Origin: a virus
IMG/VR virus record: IMGVR_UViG_3300028769_000027
Coordinates: 1 to 36,086 of that record
DNA: 36,086 nucleotides
Reading direction: 5' to 3' (one strand)
Made by a program: the position numbers and the translations under genes. The notes under the pieces are model-generated. The model searched no databases. It had not been told where the DNA came from and saw nothing but the letters and a program-made list of their open reading frames with translations. Positions 17,665 to 24,516 of this stretch are shown here, in pieces (the first letter of the stretch is position 1; each line of letters begins with the position of its first letter).

Positions 17665-18210
17665 ATGTCTGGTTTAATTTTTACAGATGCAAATTTTCAA
17701 GGTATTGGGAATGATGGGCTAGTAGTACCGTATGGAAAATTATACATTTACGATACTATTACAGGGCTATATTCTACAACATATCAAGATAGCGCCTTAA
17801 CTGTTGCTAACACTAACCCAATTGTATTGTCTGCGTCTGGGAAAGCAAGAGTGTTTCTAAACTATGGGCAATATAATATAGAATTAAAAGATCAGTATGA
17901 TGCCGTAGTTTGGACTTTAAACAATTATATATCCTCTATAATGGATAATCAGACCATAGTTGATGCGGCTGCGGCTACAGCAGTATACGCAACAAACGCT
18001 AAAGCTTCTGCTGACATTGCAACATCACAAGCAAATATTGCTATTACAAACGGAAATAACGCATTGGGCTATTCGTTAATATGTGCTGCTTACGCAAATA
18101 TGTATTGGGCTGGTTTTAATGTTAACCAGGGTGACCTTATAGTGTCTTACTCTGACGGTGCAACGTCTTTGCCTTCTTTGATAGATGGCGATTTTATAAT
18201 AAATTACTAG
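17665..18210 (+). CDS. tailspike/tail-fibre adaptor with P22-type head-binding domain
   Basis: 181 aa. Residues about 1-95 have the tailspike head-binding pattern: VPYGKLYIYDTITGLYSTTYQD, NPIVLSASGKARVFL, YNIELKDQYDAVVWT. This is like the P22 gp9 N-terminal domain that docks on gp10. A short Ala/Asn coiled-coil-like stem follows (DAAAATAVYATNAKASADIA), and a small C-terminal module. There is no receptor-binding or endoglycosidase domain, so the next gene probably supplies it. Ribosome-binding site AGAGAGG. Confidence 0.85.
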   Translation: MSGLIFTDANFQGIGNDGLVVPYGKLYIYDTITGLYSTTYQDSALTVANTNPIVLSASGKARVFLNYGQYNIELKDQYDAVVWTLNNYISSIMDNQTIVDAAAATAVYATNAKASADIATSQANIAITNGNNALGYSLICAAYANMYWAGFNVNQGDLIVSYSDGATSLPSLIDGDFIINY

Positions 18211-18218
18211 GAGAATAA

Positions 18219-19967
18219 ATGCCTACTTTAAATTTAGGTCGTGTTGGGTTTGTAAATAAAGGCGCTTATGTTGATGCGACTACTTTAGCGCCTCATAAAG
18301 TTAACGACATTGTTCAATTAAATAGTGTCACGTATGCGTGTATTCAATACCACGAAACGGCACATTTGCCAACCGACACCCTATATTGGCAAAAATGGAC
18401 GGATTATGGCATCCATTCCGTATCTGACATTTCATCTTCCGTAACCGCTTCGGCAGATTCACAATATGTAAATTATTTTGCTGGGCCTGCTGGTGTAAGC
18501 ACTGGCGTAATGTCGTTAAAACTTACTGGTTTAGTTGCAGCAACTGCTTCTAATATTTGCAACGAGTATTTTGAAATTACTATTACGCAAGACGATCAAG
18601 ATTTAACTCTTGGAACAAACCCACCATCATATAAATTTATGATTAAAGGAGATATGAAAAACGGAATTTGGTACAATGCCCAAGCAGCGACACTAGGAGC
18701 TTCAATAGTGTCACCAATTAACGTTAGGTTTACGAGAAACGCAACAGACGCATTTATTGAAATTGGAGAAACTACCTCCACATGGAATTACCCTATTATT
18801 GAAGTTTCAAATCTTATCAATAATAACACTATTTCATACACGCCTATTTTTCTAGCTTCAATAAATGGTGCTCTGCTAGGCACTACGTCTGACTTTATTA
18901 TTTCAGCAACTCCTTATTACGAAGAAACAAAAGGTATAGATATTGCAAGTGCTTCGACAATTACAATTGGAACTGCAGGGCAAGGGAATTTAAGGCACAT
19001 TACGGGAACCACCACCATAACAAGCTTTGGAAATGCCATAGCAGGGACAAATAGAAAACTTGTATTTGACGGAATTTTAACATTAACACACAATGCCACT
19101 TCTTTAATTTTACCAGATGGAGCAAATATAACAACAGCTGTTGGAGATAGTGCAGAATTTGTTTGTGATAGCACAAACAATTGGAAGCTACTTAGATACA
19201 CAAAAGCGGCTACTTCAGTAGTAGATGGTTTTTGTGTATGCACATTTTCAAACCTTAAAGCTTCTGCAAATGGAACAAGCTCTAGCATATCCTTTACAGC
19301 AGATGAAATTGTTGTGGAAAATGCAACAAACACTTATAAAACATTAAGATCAGTTTCTTTAACAATAGCAGGCACAAGCGTCGGTGCTAACGGTATAGAT
19401 ACAGGTACCATTTCTCTTTCCACATGGTATTCATTATGGGTGATTTGGAACGGTACAACTACTGCAGGGCTTATGAGTTTAAGCGCAACAGCTCCAACTT
19501 TACCAAGTGGCTATACTTACAAAGCTCGCGTAGGTTGGATTAGAACCGACGGAACAGCAAACAAATATCCTTTGGGGTTTACGCAAATAGGTAGAAGAGT
19601 TCAGTATAAAGTAACTTCAGGGTCTAATGTTTTAAATGCTCCAATAATATCTGCAGGGGCAAATGGTAATCCAATTACCCCCACATGGACTGCCGTTAGT
19701 ATTTCTTCTGTTATTCCTATTACTGCAAATACAGCCAATGGAATTATACACAATGATACAGCATCAGGGGTAACAATTATTGCCCCAAATAATCAATATG
19801 GCTCTATTGTATCAACTTCTAATCCGCCAATAGCATCCACCGCATATGGAAGTGCTGGCGCTATTACTGTTCCATTTAATTTGGTTTTAGAAAGTACAAA
19901 TATTTATATAGCAGCGACCGGGGCTTCAAGTGTAGTTGCTATTTTAGGGTGGGAGGATTCACTATGA
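18219..19967 (+). CDS. receptor-binding tail fibre protein
   Basis: 582 aa. N-terminal 60 residues form a small carbohydrate-binding-like unit (GAYVDATTLAPHKVNDIVQLNS, YACIQYHETAHLPTDTLYWQKW), a module commonly found in phage fibres. The rest is Thr/Ser/Ile/Asn-rich beta structure typical of a fibre shaft and head, with TWYSLWVIWNGTTTAG and YKARVGWIRTDG near 410-460. It begins 8 bases after the adaptor gene, so the two are probably made and assembled together. Likely determines host range; no hydrolase motif noted. Confidence 0.85.
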   Translation: MPTLNLGRVGFVNKGAYVDATTLAPHKVNDIVQLNSVTYACIQYHETAHLPTDTLYWQKWTDYGIHSVSDISSSVTASADSQYVNYFAGPAGVSTGVMSLKLTGLVAATASNICNEYFEITITQDDQDLTLGTNPPSYKFMIKGDMKNGIWYNAQAATLGASIVSPINVRFTRNATDAFIEIGETTSTWNYPIIEVSNLINNNTISYTPIFLASINGALLGTTSDFIISATPYYEETKGIDIASASTITIGTAGQGNLRHITGTTTITSFGNAIAGTNRKLVFDGILTLTHNATSLILPDGANITTAVGDSAEFVCDSTNNWKLLRYTKAATSVVDGFCVCTFSNLKASANGTSSSISFTADEIVVENATNTYKTLRSVSLTIAGTSVGANGIDTGTISLSTWYSLWVIWNGTTTAGLMSLSATAPTLPSGYTYKARVGWIRTDGTANKYPLGFTQIGRRVQYKVTSGSNVLNAPIISAGANGNPITPTWTAVSISSVIPITANTANGIIHNDTASGVTIIAPNNQYGSIVSTSNPPIASTAYGSAGAITVPFNLVLESTNIYIAATGASSVVAILGWEDSL

Positions 19968-20344
19968 GTTATGCAGTAAGAAAAGACGCTTTGGGTTGGA
20001 GAGCAGTCGGAAGTAGCGCAGATGTGTTAGATACAGAAATATTTAGTGCAACTGTGCCTATTTTAACACCAACAGCAGAACAAATAGATTCTGAAAAAAA
20101 ATCTCAGCTTCAAAAATATTGGGATGGTTTAGAGATTACTATAAATGATAAAACATTTTTAGGAAATCAAAACAACTGCACGCTAATGGAACTTAAAAAA
20201 GCCACTTTAATGGATGCAGAGCAAACAACATTCCCTGCAAAATATGGTTTTGTGGACACAGACAAAATAGAGCTTCAGCAAGTTTTAAATAAAATATCTG
20301 TGCTTCTTGATGCCAAAAAAATAGAAATTTGGGGGGCTCAATGA
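19964..20344 (+). CDS. tail fibre assembly chaperone-like protein
   Basis: 126 aa from ATG 19964, which overlaps the fibre stop (ATGA) and has GGGAGG upstream. The opening YAVRKDALGWRAVGS is the recognisable start of many small fibre-assembly proteins, and the DUF4376-like helical C-terminus is also common. Located directly after a fibre gene, it probably folds or trimerises that fibre and may be exchanged with it. Confidence 0.8.
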   Translation: MSYAVRKDALGWRAVGSSADVLDTEIFSATVPILTPTAEQIDSEKKSQLQKYWDGLEITINDKTFLGNQNNCTLMELKKATLMDAEQTTFPAKYGFVDTDKIELQQVLNKISVLLDAKKIEIWGAQ

Positions 20345-20619
20345 AAATTTTAGCACTAAAAGAAATACCATCAATATTAAAACTTGGTTGGCAATATGAC
20401 ACAGAATTTACGGAAGAAATTAAAAAAATATTTGTTCAAAATGGATTTGCTTCGGAAGTAACAAGCGACAATTATCCAAAAGGCATTGATACATACGAAC
20501 CTAAATCATATGGTAAAAGTATGTTTGTTTTTAAATCAAACTCAGCCTACAAATCAAATTGCATAACCTCTGACACGTGGATATTAAGCGAGTGGGATTT
20601 AGCCCTACAAGGCGCATAA
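20341..20619 (+). CDS. hypothetical protein after fibre chaperone
   Basis: 92 aa from ATG 20341, overlapping the previous stop (ATGA) and preceded by GGGGGG. Two Trp-containing segments (LGWQYDTEFTEEIKK and DTWILSEWDLAL) are visible, but no family is recognised. Position suggests an auxiliary fibre or assembly protein, or the first gene of the lysis cassette. Confidence 0.65.
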   Translation: MKILALKEIPSILKLGWQYDTEFTEEIKKIFVQNGFASEVTSDNYPKGIDTYEPKSYGKSMFVFKSNSAYKSNCITSDTWILSEWDLALQGA

Positions 20620-20864
20620 TGTTTACAATTTTAAATCGATTACGTGGAACAGTAGGGGCATGGAGCAAGTTTAATGGCTTGCTACTTGCATATATAATAT
20701 ACGCCCTTACATGCAACCACTATGTAGCTTTAAGAGTAGGAATTGGTTATCAGACTGCAAAACTATGGGATTTTAAATATATGCACTTAGGATGGGAGCA
20801 TCAAGATGTATGGTATAGATTATTTCAAGACGTTGTGATAATTAGTTTATTGTTTATGCTATAA
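20619..20864 (+). CDS. small membrane protein, lysis cassette
   Basis: 81 aa from ATG 20619, which overlaps the previous TAA (TAATG). A hydrophobic helix at about 19-33 (NGLLLAYIIYALTCN), a second near residues 70-81 (DVVIISLLFML), and a Trp/His/Tyr-rich middle. It is one of several membrane proteins before the endolysin and could be a holin, antiholin or superinfection factor. Confidence 0.6.
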   Translation: MFTILNRLRGTVGAWSKFNGLLLAYIIYALTCNHYVALRVGIGYQTAKLWDFKYMHLGWEHQDVWYRLFQDVVIISLLFML

Positions 20865-20865
20865 T
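20854..20865 (+). promoter_or_regulatory. extended -10 promoter for lysis genes
   Basis: TTATGCTATAAT spans 20854-20865, with TATAAT at 20860-20865. It overlaps the end of the upstream gene and lies 21 bases before the next ATG. Confidence 0.6.
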
Positions 20866-20886
20866 TAGAAAAACATAAGGGTTTTT

Positions 20887-21258
20887 ATGGATTTAGAAAG
20901 TTTTGTCAGAGATGAATTTGCAAGGTTTAGCATAAAAATTACAAGCCTTGATGTAAAAGTTTCTGACATAGACAAAAAAGTACAGTACATAAACATTTTA
21001 GAGGAACGTCAAAAAAACGATAGAGCGTTTATGGAAAAACTAGACAAAACAGTTGATGACTTAAATGTCACAATGGATAAATTAAATATAACTTTAGCCA
21101 CAATGAGCGGTGAGAAAAAGGGGTCGTGGACAATTATAGGCTTAGTATGGACGGTTATTGTCTCAATAACTTTAGCCGCTGCTTCAATGGTTGTAAAGCA
21201 AAATTCAGATATTTCCGTACTACAAGAAAAGGCAAAAGATGATAGAACAAATAAATAG
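20887..21258 (+). CDS. XhlA-like coiled-coil membrane protein (holin partner)
   Basis: 123 aa. Residues 1-80 form an acidic/basic coiled coil (VSDIDKKVQYINILEERQKND and DKTVDDLNVTMDKLN), followed by a single transmembrane helix at about 82-102 (WTIIGLVWTVIVSITLAAASM). A short charged tail follows. This is the architecture of hemolysin XhlA and similar phage lysis proteins that work with a holin. Overlaps the next gene by 20 bases. Confidence 0.7.
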   Translation: MDLESFVRDEFARFSIKITSLDVKVSDIDKKVQYINILEERQKNDRAFMEKLDKTVDDLNVTMDKLNITLATMSGEKKGSWTIIGLVWTVIVSITLAAASMVVKQNSDISVLQEKAKDDRTNK

Positions 21259-21556
21259 CGCACTTTTAGCAGAACATATTTTGCTTTTAGCAGTAAAAAT
21301 AGCAATTGTTTACGTACTGTTTTTTCAAATAAAAGTAGAAAAATCACCAAAAATTAAAACCATTAGAATGGCTATTTATAAAGTAGGGTATAGAGCTATG
21401 CTAACATGGTCTATATTTTATTCAATAGTTCAAATATGTTTTATTTCAATATTTTTCGTAAACGTTGATGTTTGGTGGTATGAAGCATTATCGGTAGCAG
21501 ATCAATTAATTACGTCTTTATTTTTATTATATTATATTATTGTAAAGGAGGAATAG
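21239..21556 (+). CDS. integral membrane protein, holin candidate
   Basis: 105 aa with up to three hydrophobic helices: about 10-30 (LAEHILLLAVKIAIVYVLFF), 51-75 (YRAMLTWSIFYSIVQICFIS) and 85-101 (SVADQLITSLFLLYYII). A basic segment (KVEKSPKIKTIRM) lies between the first two. Could be a holin or membrane accessory factor. Not recognised as a named family. Start overlaps the coiled-coil gene. Confidence 0.6.
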   Translation: MIEQINSALLAEHILLLAVKIAIVYVLFFQIKVEKSPKIKTIRMAIYKVGYRAMLTWSIFYSIVQICFISIFFVNVDVWWYEALSVADQLITSLFLLYYIIVKEE

Positions 21557-21557
21557 C

Positions 21558-21611
21558 ATGGCAAAAGGCAGAGAAACTGGCGGAACACGTGGCGGCGGTA
21601 AAAAAAAATAG
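21558..21611 (+). CDS. 17-residue Gly/Lys-rich micro-ORF
   Basis: ATG 21558 follows AAAGGAGG at ideal spacing and opens one base after the previous stop. The product MAKGRETGGTRGGGKKK resembles other tiny basic, glycine-rich phage proteins. The TAG stop is part of the next terminator stem. The strong ribosome-binding site argues for translation. Confidence 0.5.
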   Translation: MAKGRETGGTRGGGKKK

Positions 21612-21630
21612 AGGGGTAAAACCCTCTTTT
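21610..21630 (+). terminator. intrinsic terminator within lysis cassette
   Basis: AGAGGG (21610-21615) pairs with CCCTCT (21622-21627) around a 6-base loop, followed by TTT. The stem overlaps the stop codon of the micro-ORF. It separates the first lysis genes from the endolysin, so readthrough would set endolysin level. Confidence 0.65.
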
Positions 21631-21643
21631 AAGGATTAAAAAA

Positions 21644-21928
21644 ATGATTGAAAATATAAAAAGAATGTGGGTTGAGCTTACTATAACTTTCTTGGTAACA
21701 GTTCTTTTTTTAACGCATGGTTATGAAGGCGTTCCAAACGCTACGCAACTTGTATTACTTAAAATAAACCTTGTAAGTATGGGTTTGTTACACGCTCACG
21801 TAGCTGGAAAATTGATTTTTAAAGGAAAACTTGATTGGCAAGTTCCTTGGGAAATGTCATCAACAGCTCATTTAATAAGAGGAGCATTGTATGTTACGAT
21901 TCCTTTTATGTACGCTATTGGCGGTTAA
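21644..21928 (+). CDS. membrane protein before endolysin, holin candidate
   Basis: 94 aa. Hydrophobic segments at about 10-26 (VELTITFLVTVLFLTHG), 38-58 (LLKINLVSMGLLHAHVAGKL) and 79-93 (IRGALYVTIPFMYAIG). The ending VPWEMSS..HLIRGALYVTIPFMYAIGG is shared with small membrane proteins encoded beside transglycosylase endolysins in other podoviruses. Ribosome-binding site AAGGAT. It overlaps the endolysin gene by 38 bases, a usual holin-endolysin arrangement. Confidence 0.65.
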   Translation: MIENIKRMWVELTITFLVTVLFLTHGYEGVPNATQLVLLKINLVSMGLLHAHVAGKLIFKGKLDWQVPWEMSSTAHLIRGALYVTIPFMYAIGG

Positions 21929-22511
21929 TACCTTTGCCCTAGATCGTTGTGCGTCTTATGTACAGGAGGTAAGACGCGCGCACTTTGCGGTGTTTGGAGT
22001 GGACTATCCGTATCAGTACGGTGTCGCTCAATTAAAAGAAGAATCAAATTGTAGAGATATTTTAAGCAATGATGGGTATGGGTCAGAAGGTGTAGCTCAG
22101 ATTACCATGAGTATGTGGGCGAAAACACTTAAAGAAAACGGAATTGAAGAAGTAAGAACTACGCGTAATAATTTAAGAGCCCAAGCGTTCATTATGAAAC
22201 AAAACTACAACGAAAAATATCCTCTTTGGGTGATGTACCAACGGTACAATGCAGGGTATTATGTCATGTGGGAAATTCAAAGAGCAGGTATTGCAGATTG
22301 GAATAAGGCGTATGATACATGTATAGACTACTATTATCGAAAGAAAAATGGTGAAAAATTAGAACATGCGCGCGGAGATTCAAAGTTTAATTTAAAAAGT
22401 GGCGTACAATACCGATCAAACTGCGATATAAATTACGAATATAGTCAAAAGATTTTTAAAACAGGAAAGGAGTATTCGAATGTGGGCAGTCCTAAGTTTA
22501 TTTACTGGTAG
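21891..22511 (+). CDS. lytic transglycosylase endolysin with N-terminal signal
   Basis: 206 aa. The N-terminus MLRFLLCTLLAVNTFA is a Sec-type signal or signal-anchor, so it may reach the periplasm without a canonical holin. The SLT-fold motif is EESNCRDILSNDGYGSEGVA at 50-69, with E51 as the probable catalytic glutamate, followed by the GVAQIT loop (67-72) and YQRYNAGYYVMW near 121-132. Cleaves peptidoglycan glycan strands. C-terminal 50 residues are lysine-rich. Overlaps both neighbouring genes. Confidence 0.9.
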   Translation: MLRFLLCTLLAVNTFALDRCASYVQEVRRAHFAVFGVDYPYQYGVAQLKEESNCRDILSNDGYGSEGVAQITMSMWAKTLKENGIEEVRTTRNNLRAQAFIMKQNYNEKYPLWVMYQRYNAGYYVMWEIQRAGIADWNKAYDTCIDYYYRKKNGEKLEHARGDSKFNLKSGVQYRSNCDINYEYSQKIFKTGKEYSNVGSPKFIYW

Positions 22512-22896
22512 TTCTAAATGGATATACATTGCACTGGTTGCTCTTTCATTAGCTTTTATAGGTTTATCTACACTCTCTATCTCTTTTTATGCTGATAGAG
22601 CTTCTTTAGCGCTACAGAGCAAACTACAAGGCGATGAAATTACTAAGCTAACATCTGATAACAAAGAATTGCTAAAACAAGTATCAGAAAAACGAAAAGA
22701 GATTGATTTAGTAAACGAGATAGCTAAACAAAATGCTATCGACAAAGAAAAAAATATGCAGATTGTCAAAGCTGAAAAAACAGAAATTGAGGCAAGATAT
22801 AAAAATCTTAGAGACTCATTAAACAACTGGCAAGGAGATAAAAATGCGACAAGTTGTCAAAACGCTGTTAATTTTGTTAATAGTATTAGCCGTTAG
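22480..22896 (+). CDS. inner-membrane spanin (Rz-like)
   Basis: 138 aa. One transmembrane helix near the N-terminus (about 14-33, WIYIALVALSLAFIGLSTLS), then a long periplasmic coiled coil (SDNKELLKQVSEKRKEIDLV to about residue 115). This is the topology of the i-spanin that bridges to an outer-membrane lipoprotein in the last step of Gram-negative lysis. Overlaps the endolysin by 32 bases and contains the o-spanin start in another frame. Confidence 0.85.
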   Translation: MWAVLSLFTGSSKWIYIALVALSLAFIGLSTLSISFYADRASLALQSKLQGDEITKLTSDNKELLKQVSEKRKEIDLVNEIAKQNAIDKEKNMQIVKAEKTEIEARYKNLRDSLNNWQGDKNATSCQNAVNFVNSISR

Positions 22897-23110
22897 TGGG
22901 TGCGGAATAGATCAGCCAAATACGCCAACCGATCAATACATAAGCGTTCAACAAAAGTGTATTCCTGATATTAAACCTCAACCTGACATATATTACCAAA
23001 CTTTTCAAGCTGGACAAGAAGAGTCTATGGTTAAATGGTTGTGGAGTGAATTACTAAAATTTAAAGAAGATGGTGAAAAAGTTAGAGCAGAAGTAAAAAA
23101 ATGCCAATAA
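22844..23110 (+). CDS. outer-membrane spanin lipoprotein (Rz1-like)
   Basis: 88 aa. Signal peptide with lipobox LAVSGC; the lipidated cysteine is C20. The mature part starts GIDQPNTPTDQYI and contains Pro and polar residues. The gene starts 52 bases before the end of the i-spanin gene in another frame, a common spanin arrangement. Ribosome-binding site is CAAGGAG. Confidence 0.88.
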   Translation: MRQVVKTLLILLIVLAVSGCGIDQPNTPTDQYISVQQKCIPDIKPQPDIYYQTFQAGQEESMVKWLWSELLKFKEDGEKVRAEVKKCQ

Positions 23111-23119
23111 GGAAACAAT

Positions 23120-23476
23120 ATGGAAAATTTAATATCAATACTTTTTTACTCACGAGAAATTGCACACAGAGAGCATTTAAAGACAACAAGTTTTGCACAG
23201 CATAAAGCATTAAATGAGTTTTACGATGGCATTATAGACCTAGCAGATAGTATTTCGGAGGCATATCAAGGTCGTAACGGAATTATGAAGTACATACCTT
23301 TTGCTGTGTTTAAAGTAGATGGTGCTAAAAATTGCGATAAGATAAAATTTTTGTTAAAAAAAGTTGAAGAAGAAAGATGCAAGTTGGATAAAAAAGATAC
23401 AGCTATTCAAAACATTATCGATGAGATTGTTGGGCTGTATCTTTCTACTATTTACAAGCTAGAATTTCTTTCTTAG
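23120..23476 (+). CDS. DUF5856-like protein
   Basis: 118 aa, all-helical. The pattern LFYSREIAHREHLKTTSFAQHKALNEFYD and IIDLADSISEAYQGRNGIM matches a widespread small phage protein family annotated as DUF5856, with conserved histidines in the first helices. Its role is unknown to me. It is the last rightward gene before the region of leftward genes. Ribosome-binding site AAGGAAAC. Confidence 0.75.
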   Translation: MENLISILFYSREIAHREHLKTTSFAQHKALNEFYDGIIDLADSISEAYQGRNGIMKYIPFAVFKVDGAKNCDKIKFLLKKVEEERCKLDKKDTAIQNIIDEIVGLYLSTIYKLEFLS

Positions 23477-23490
23477 CCTAATTTTGAATT

Positions 23491-23545
23491 ACTTTGGCTA
23501 CTGTGTTTACATCGTCGTTAAATAGATAACATAGTATCCAAAAGT
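23491..23545. terminator. long hairpin between convergent genes (bidirectional terminator candidate)
   Basis: ACTTTGG, then TACTGTG (arms starting at 23491) pair with CATAGTA and CCAAAAGT (to 23545), using one G-U pair, one mismatch and one bulge, around a 24-base loop. It sits exactly between the rightward stop at 23476 and the leftward stop at 23552. No long U tract, so termination is inferred from position. Confidence 0.4.
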
Positions 23546-23551
23546 CGTTCA

Positions 23552-23800
23552 TTAGTTAGCCTTATTATTATCAATCCAATCGCATGAGCGACACAATAAC
23601 TCATATCCTAAATTATGGCTTCCGTTCTCAAAAGCGTACATAGTATTTGAGCTTATCTTTGCTTCCTTGCATAGTCTTTGACGTGTAGCAATGATTGAGC
23701 CATGCACCCATCTACCGTCTTTATATCCTCGCTCACTTTTCGCGTAAATCTCTTTTAACTCTGCTCTAAGTTGTGCGTCTGTTTTTTGTACTGCGTTCAA
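23552..23800 (-). CDS. leftward Xre-like helix-turn-helix regulator
   Basis: 82 aa from TTG 23800; an in-frame stop just upstream rules out a longer form and no ATG occurs before the HTH. The C-terminal half (TRQRLCKEAKISSNTMYAFENG, then ELLCRSCDWIDNN) has the helix-turn-helix pattern of Xre/Cro regulators. It is encoded with a small membrane gene 10 bases upstream, and these are the only leftward genes. Probably binds the repeated GTTAAA sites at 23986-24059 and controls the divergent promoters; that link is inference. No good Shine-Dalgarno is visible, suggesting low or coupled translation. Confidence 0.65.
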   Translation of the reverse strand: MNAVQKTDAQLRAELKEIYAKSERGYKDGRWVHGSIIATRQRLCKEAKISSNTMYAFENGSHNLGYELLCRSCDWIDNNKAN

Positions 23801-23810
23801 TTAATTGTAC

Positions 23811-23924
23811 TTAATTTGATGTAGCAACAATATAAAGCAAAATCAAAGAAATAATAGTGTCGCATAAAATATACAAATTTGTACGCTCTGTTTTTGTAAA
23901 TAACCATTTTTTAATATTTTGCAT
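23811..23924 (-). CDS. leftward 37-aa single-pass membrane protein
   Basis: ATG on the minus strand at 23924-23922, with AAGGA eleven bases upstream. The product starts MQNIKKWLFTKTERTN and then has one hydrophobic helix (LYILCDTIISLILLYIVA). The basic start gives an N-in topology. It is the first gene of the leftward unit, before the HTH gene. Could be a superinfection-exclusion or regulatory membrane peptide, not recognised. Confidence 0.6.
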   Translation of the reverse strand: MQNIKKWLFTKTERTNLYILCDTIISLILLYIVATSN

Positions 23925-23948
23925 TTTATATCCTTATTCTTTTCAGTT

Positions 23949-23976
23949 ATTATACTATTTTTTTATAAATAAGTAA
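23949..23976 (-). promoter_or_regulatory. leftward promoter
   Basis: On the minus strand TATAAT lies at 23954-23949 and a TTACTT -35-like hexamer 16 bases upstream (23976-23971). Transcription would start about 18 bases before the membrane-peptide ATG. Good -10, weak -35. Confidence 0.6.
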
Positions 23977-23985
23977 GGGGGTGAC

Positions 23986-24059
23986 GTTAAATTATATTAA
24001 TATTGCATAATCAATCAACTTTAACGCAAAACGTGTTAAAATTAAGCTATGTTAAAGTT
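23986..24059. promoter_or_regulatory. operator-like cluster of GTTAAA sites between divergent promoters
   Basis: GTTAAA occurs at 23986, 24035 and 24051, and its complement TTTAAC at 24020. The outer pair AACTTTAAC (24017-24025) and GTTAAAGTT (24051-24059) is a perfect 9-bp inverted repeat. The last three sites are spaced 15-16 bases. The right arm ends 9 bases before the rightward -10, covering its -35 region, and the left-most site is just upstream of the leftward -35. This is what a switch operator region looks like. Confidence 0.55.
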
Positions 24060-24068
24060 ATATGGGTA

Positions 24069-24074
24069 TATAAT
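24069..24074 (+). promoter_or_regulatory. rightward early promoter (-10)
   Basis: TATAAT within GGGTATATAATAACGG. There is no convincing -35; the corresponding position is occupied by the operator-like inverted repeat, suggesting activated or repressed transcription. First start codon (24102) is 27 bases further. Confidence 0.6.
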
Positions 24075-24101
24075 AACGGTATTAAAACGAAAGGGGAAAA
24101 G

Positions 24102-24350
24102 ATGATAAGCGCAAAGATAATGACAGAAAAAGAAGCTAGAAGCTATATAGGTGTTAAATATGAAGTTCAAGGGAAAAGAAAAGATATTTATACAGTGACA
24201 GAAGTTTATTCTATTTATAATAGTAAAAATGAATTGGTATCTTTTATGTTTCAAAGCGAGCATACTTTTTTAGGTCAAAATTTAGTTAATAGTGACATAG
24301 CATTATCAAGTATTAAAAGAGGAATTATAAAGGAGAGTCATGAGTCGTAA
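24102..24350 (+). CDS. first early protein, unknown
   Basis: 82 aa from ATG 24102 after GAAAGGGGAAAAG; a longer frame exists but would start before the promoter. Looks like a small alpha/beta domain (IGVKYEVQGKRKDIYTVTEVYSIY, ELVSFMFQSEHTFLG). First gene behind the regulated promoter, so possibly regulatory or host-takeover. No family recognised. Confidence 0.7.
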   Translation: MISAKIMTEKEARSYIGVKYEVQGKRKDIYTVTEVYSIYNSKNELVSFMFQSEHTFLGQNLVNSDIALSSIKRGIIKESHES

Positions 24351-24516
24351 ACAATCACCCTCAATGCTATTGCTAGACCAACATCGGCAAGAGATAGAGG
24401 CATTACTAAATAACAAAGCTAGTGTAGCGTTACTGGTGCGGACGTTTGGAACTTCTGCTAACACGATGAAAAAGTATATTAAAAGTTTAAAAGGCGGAAA
24501 AGATGAGCGAAGTTAA
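24340..24516 (+). CDS. small HTH DNA-binding protein
   Basis: 58 aa starting at ATG 24340 with AAGGAGAG upstream, overlapping both neighbours (11 and 14 bases). Central segment VALLVRTFGTSANTMKKYIKS has the helix-turn-helix spacing of small resolvase-type or Xre-type DNA-binding units. As an early gene it is a candidate second regulator opposing the leftward HTH protein. Confidence 0.6.
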   Translation: MSRKQSPSMLLLDQHRQEIEALLNNKASVALLVRTFGTSANTMKKYIKSLKGGKDERS

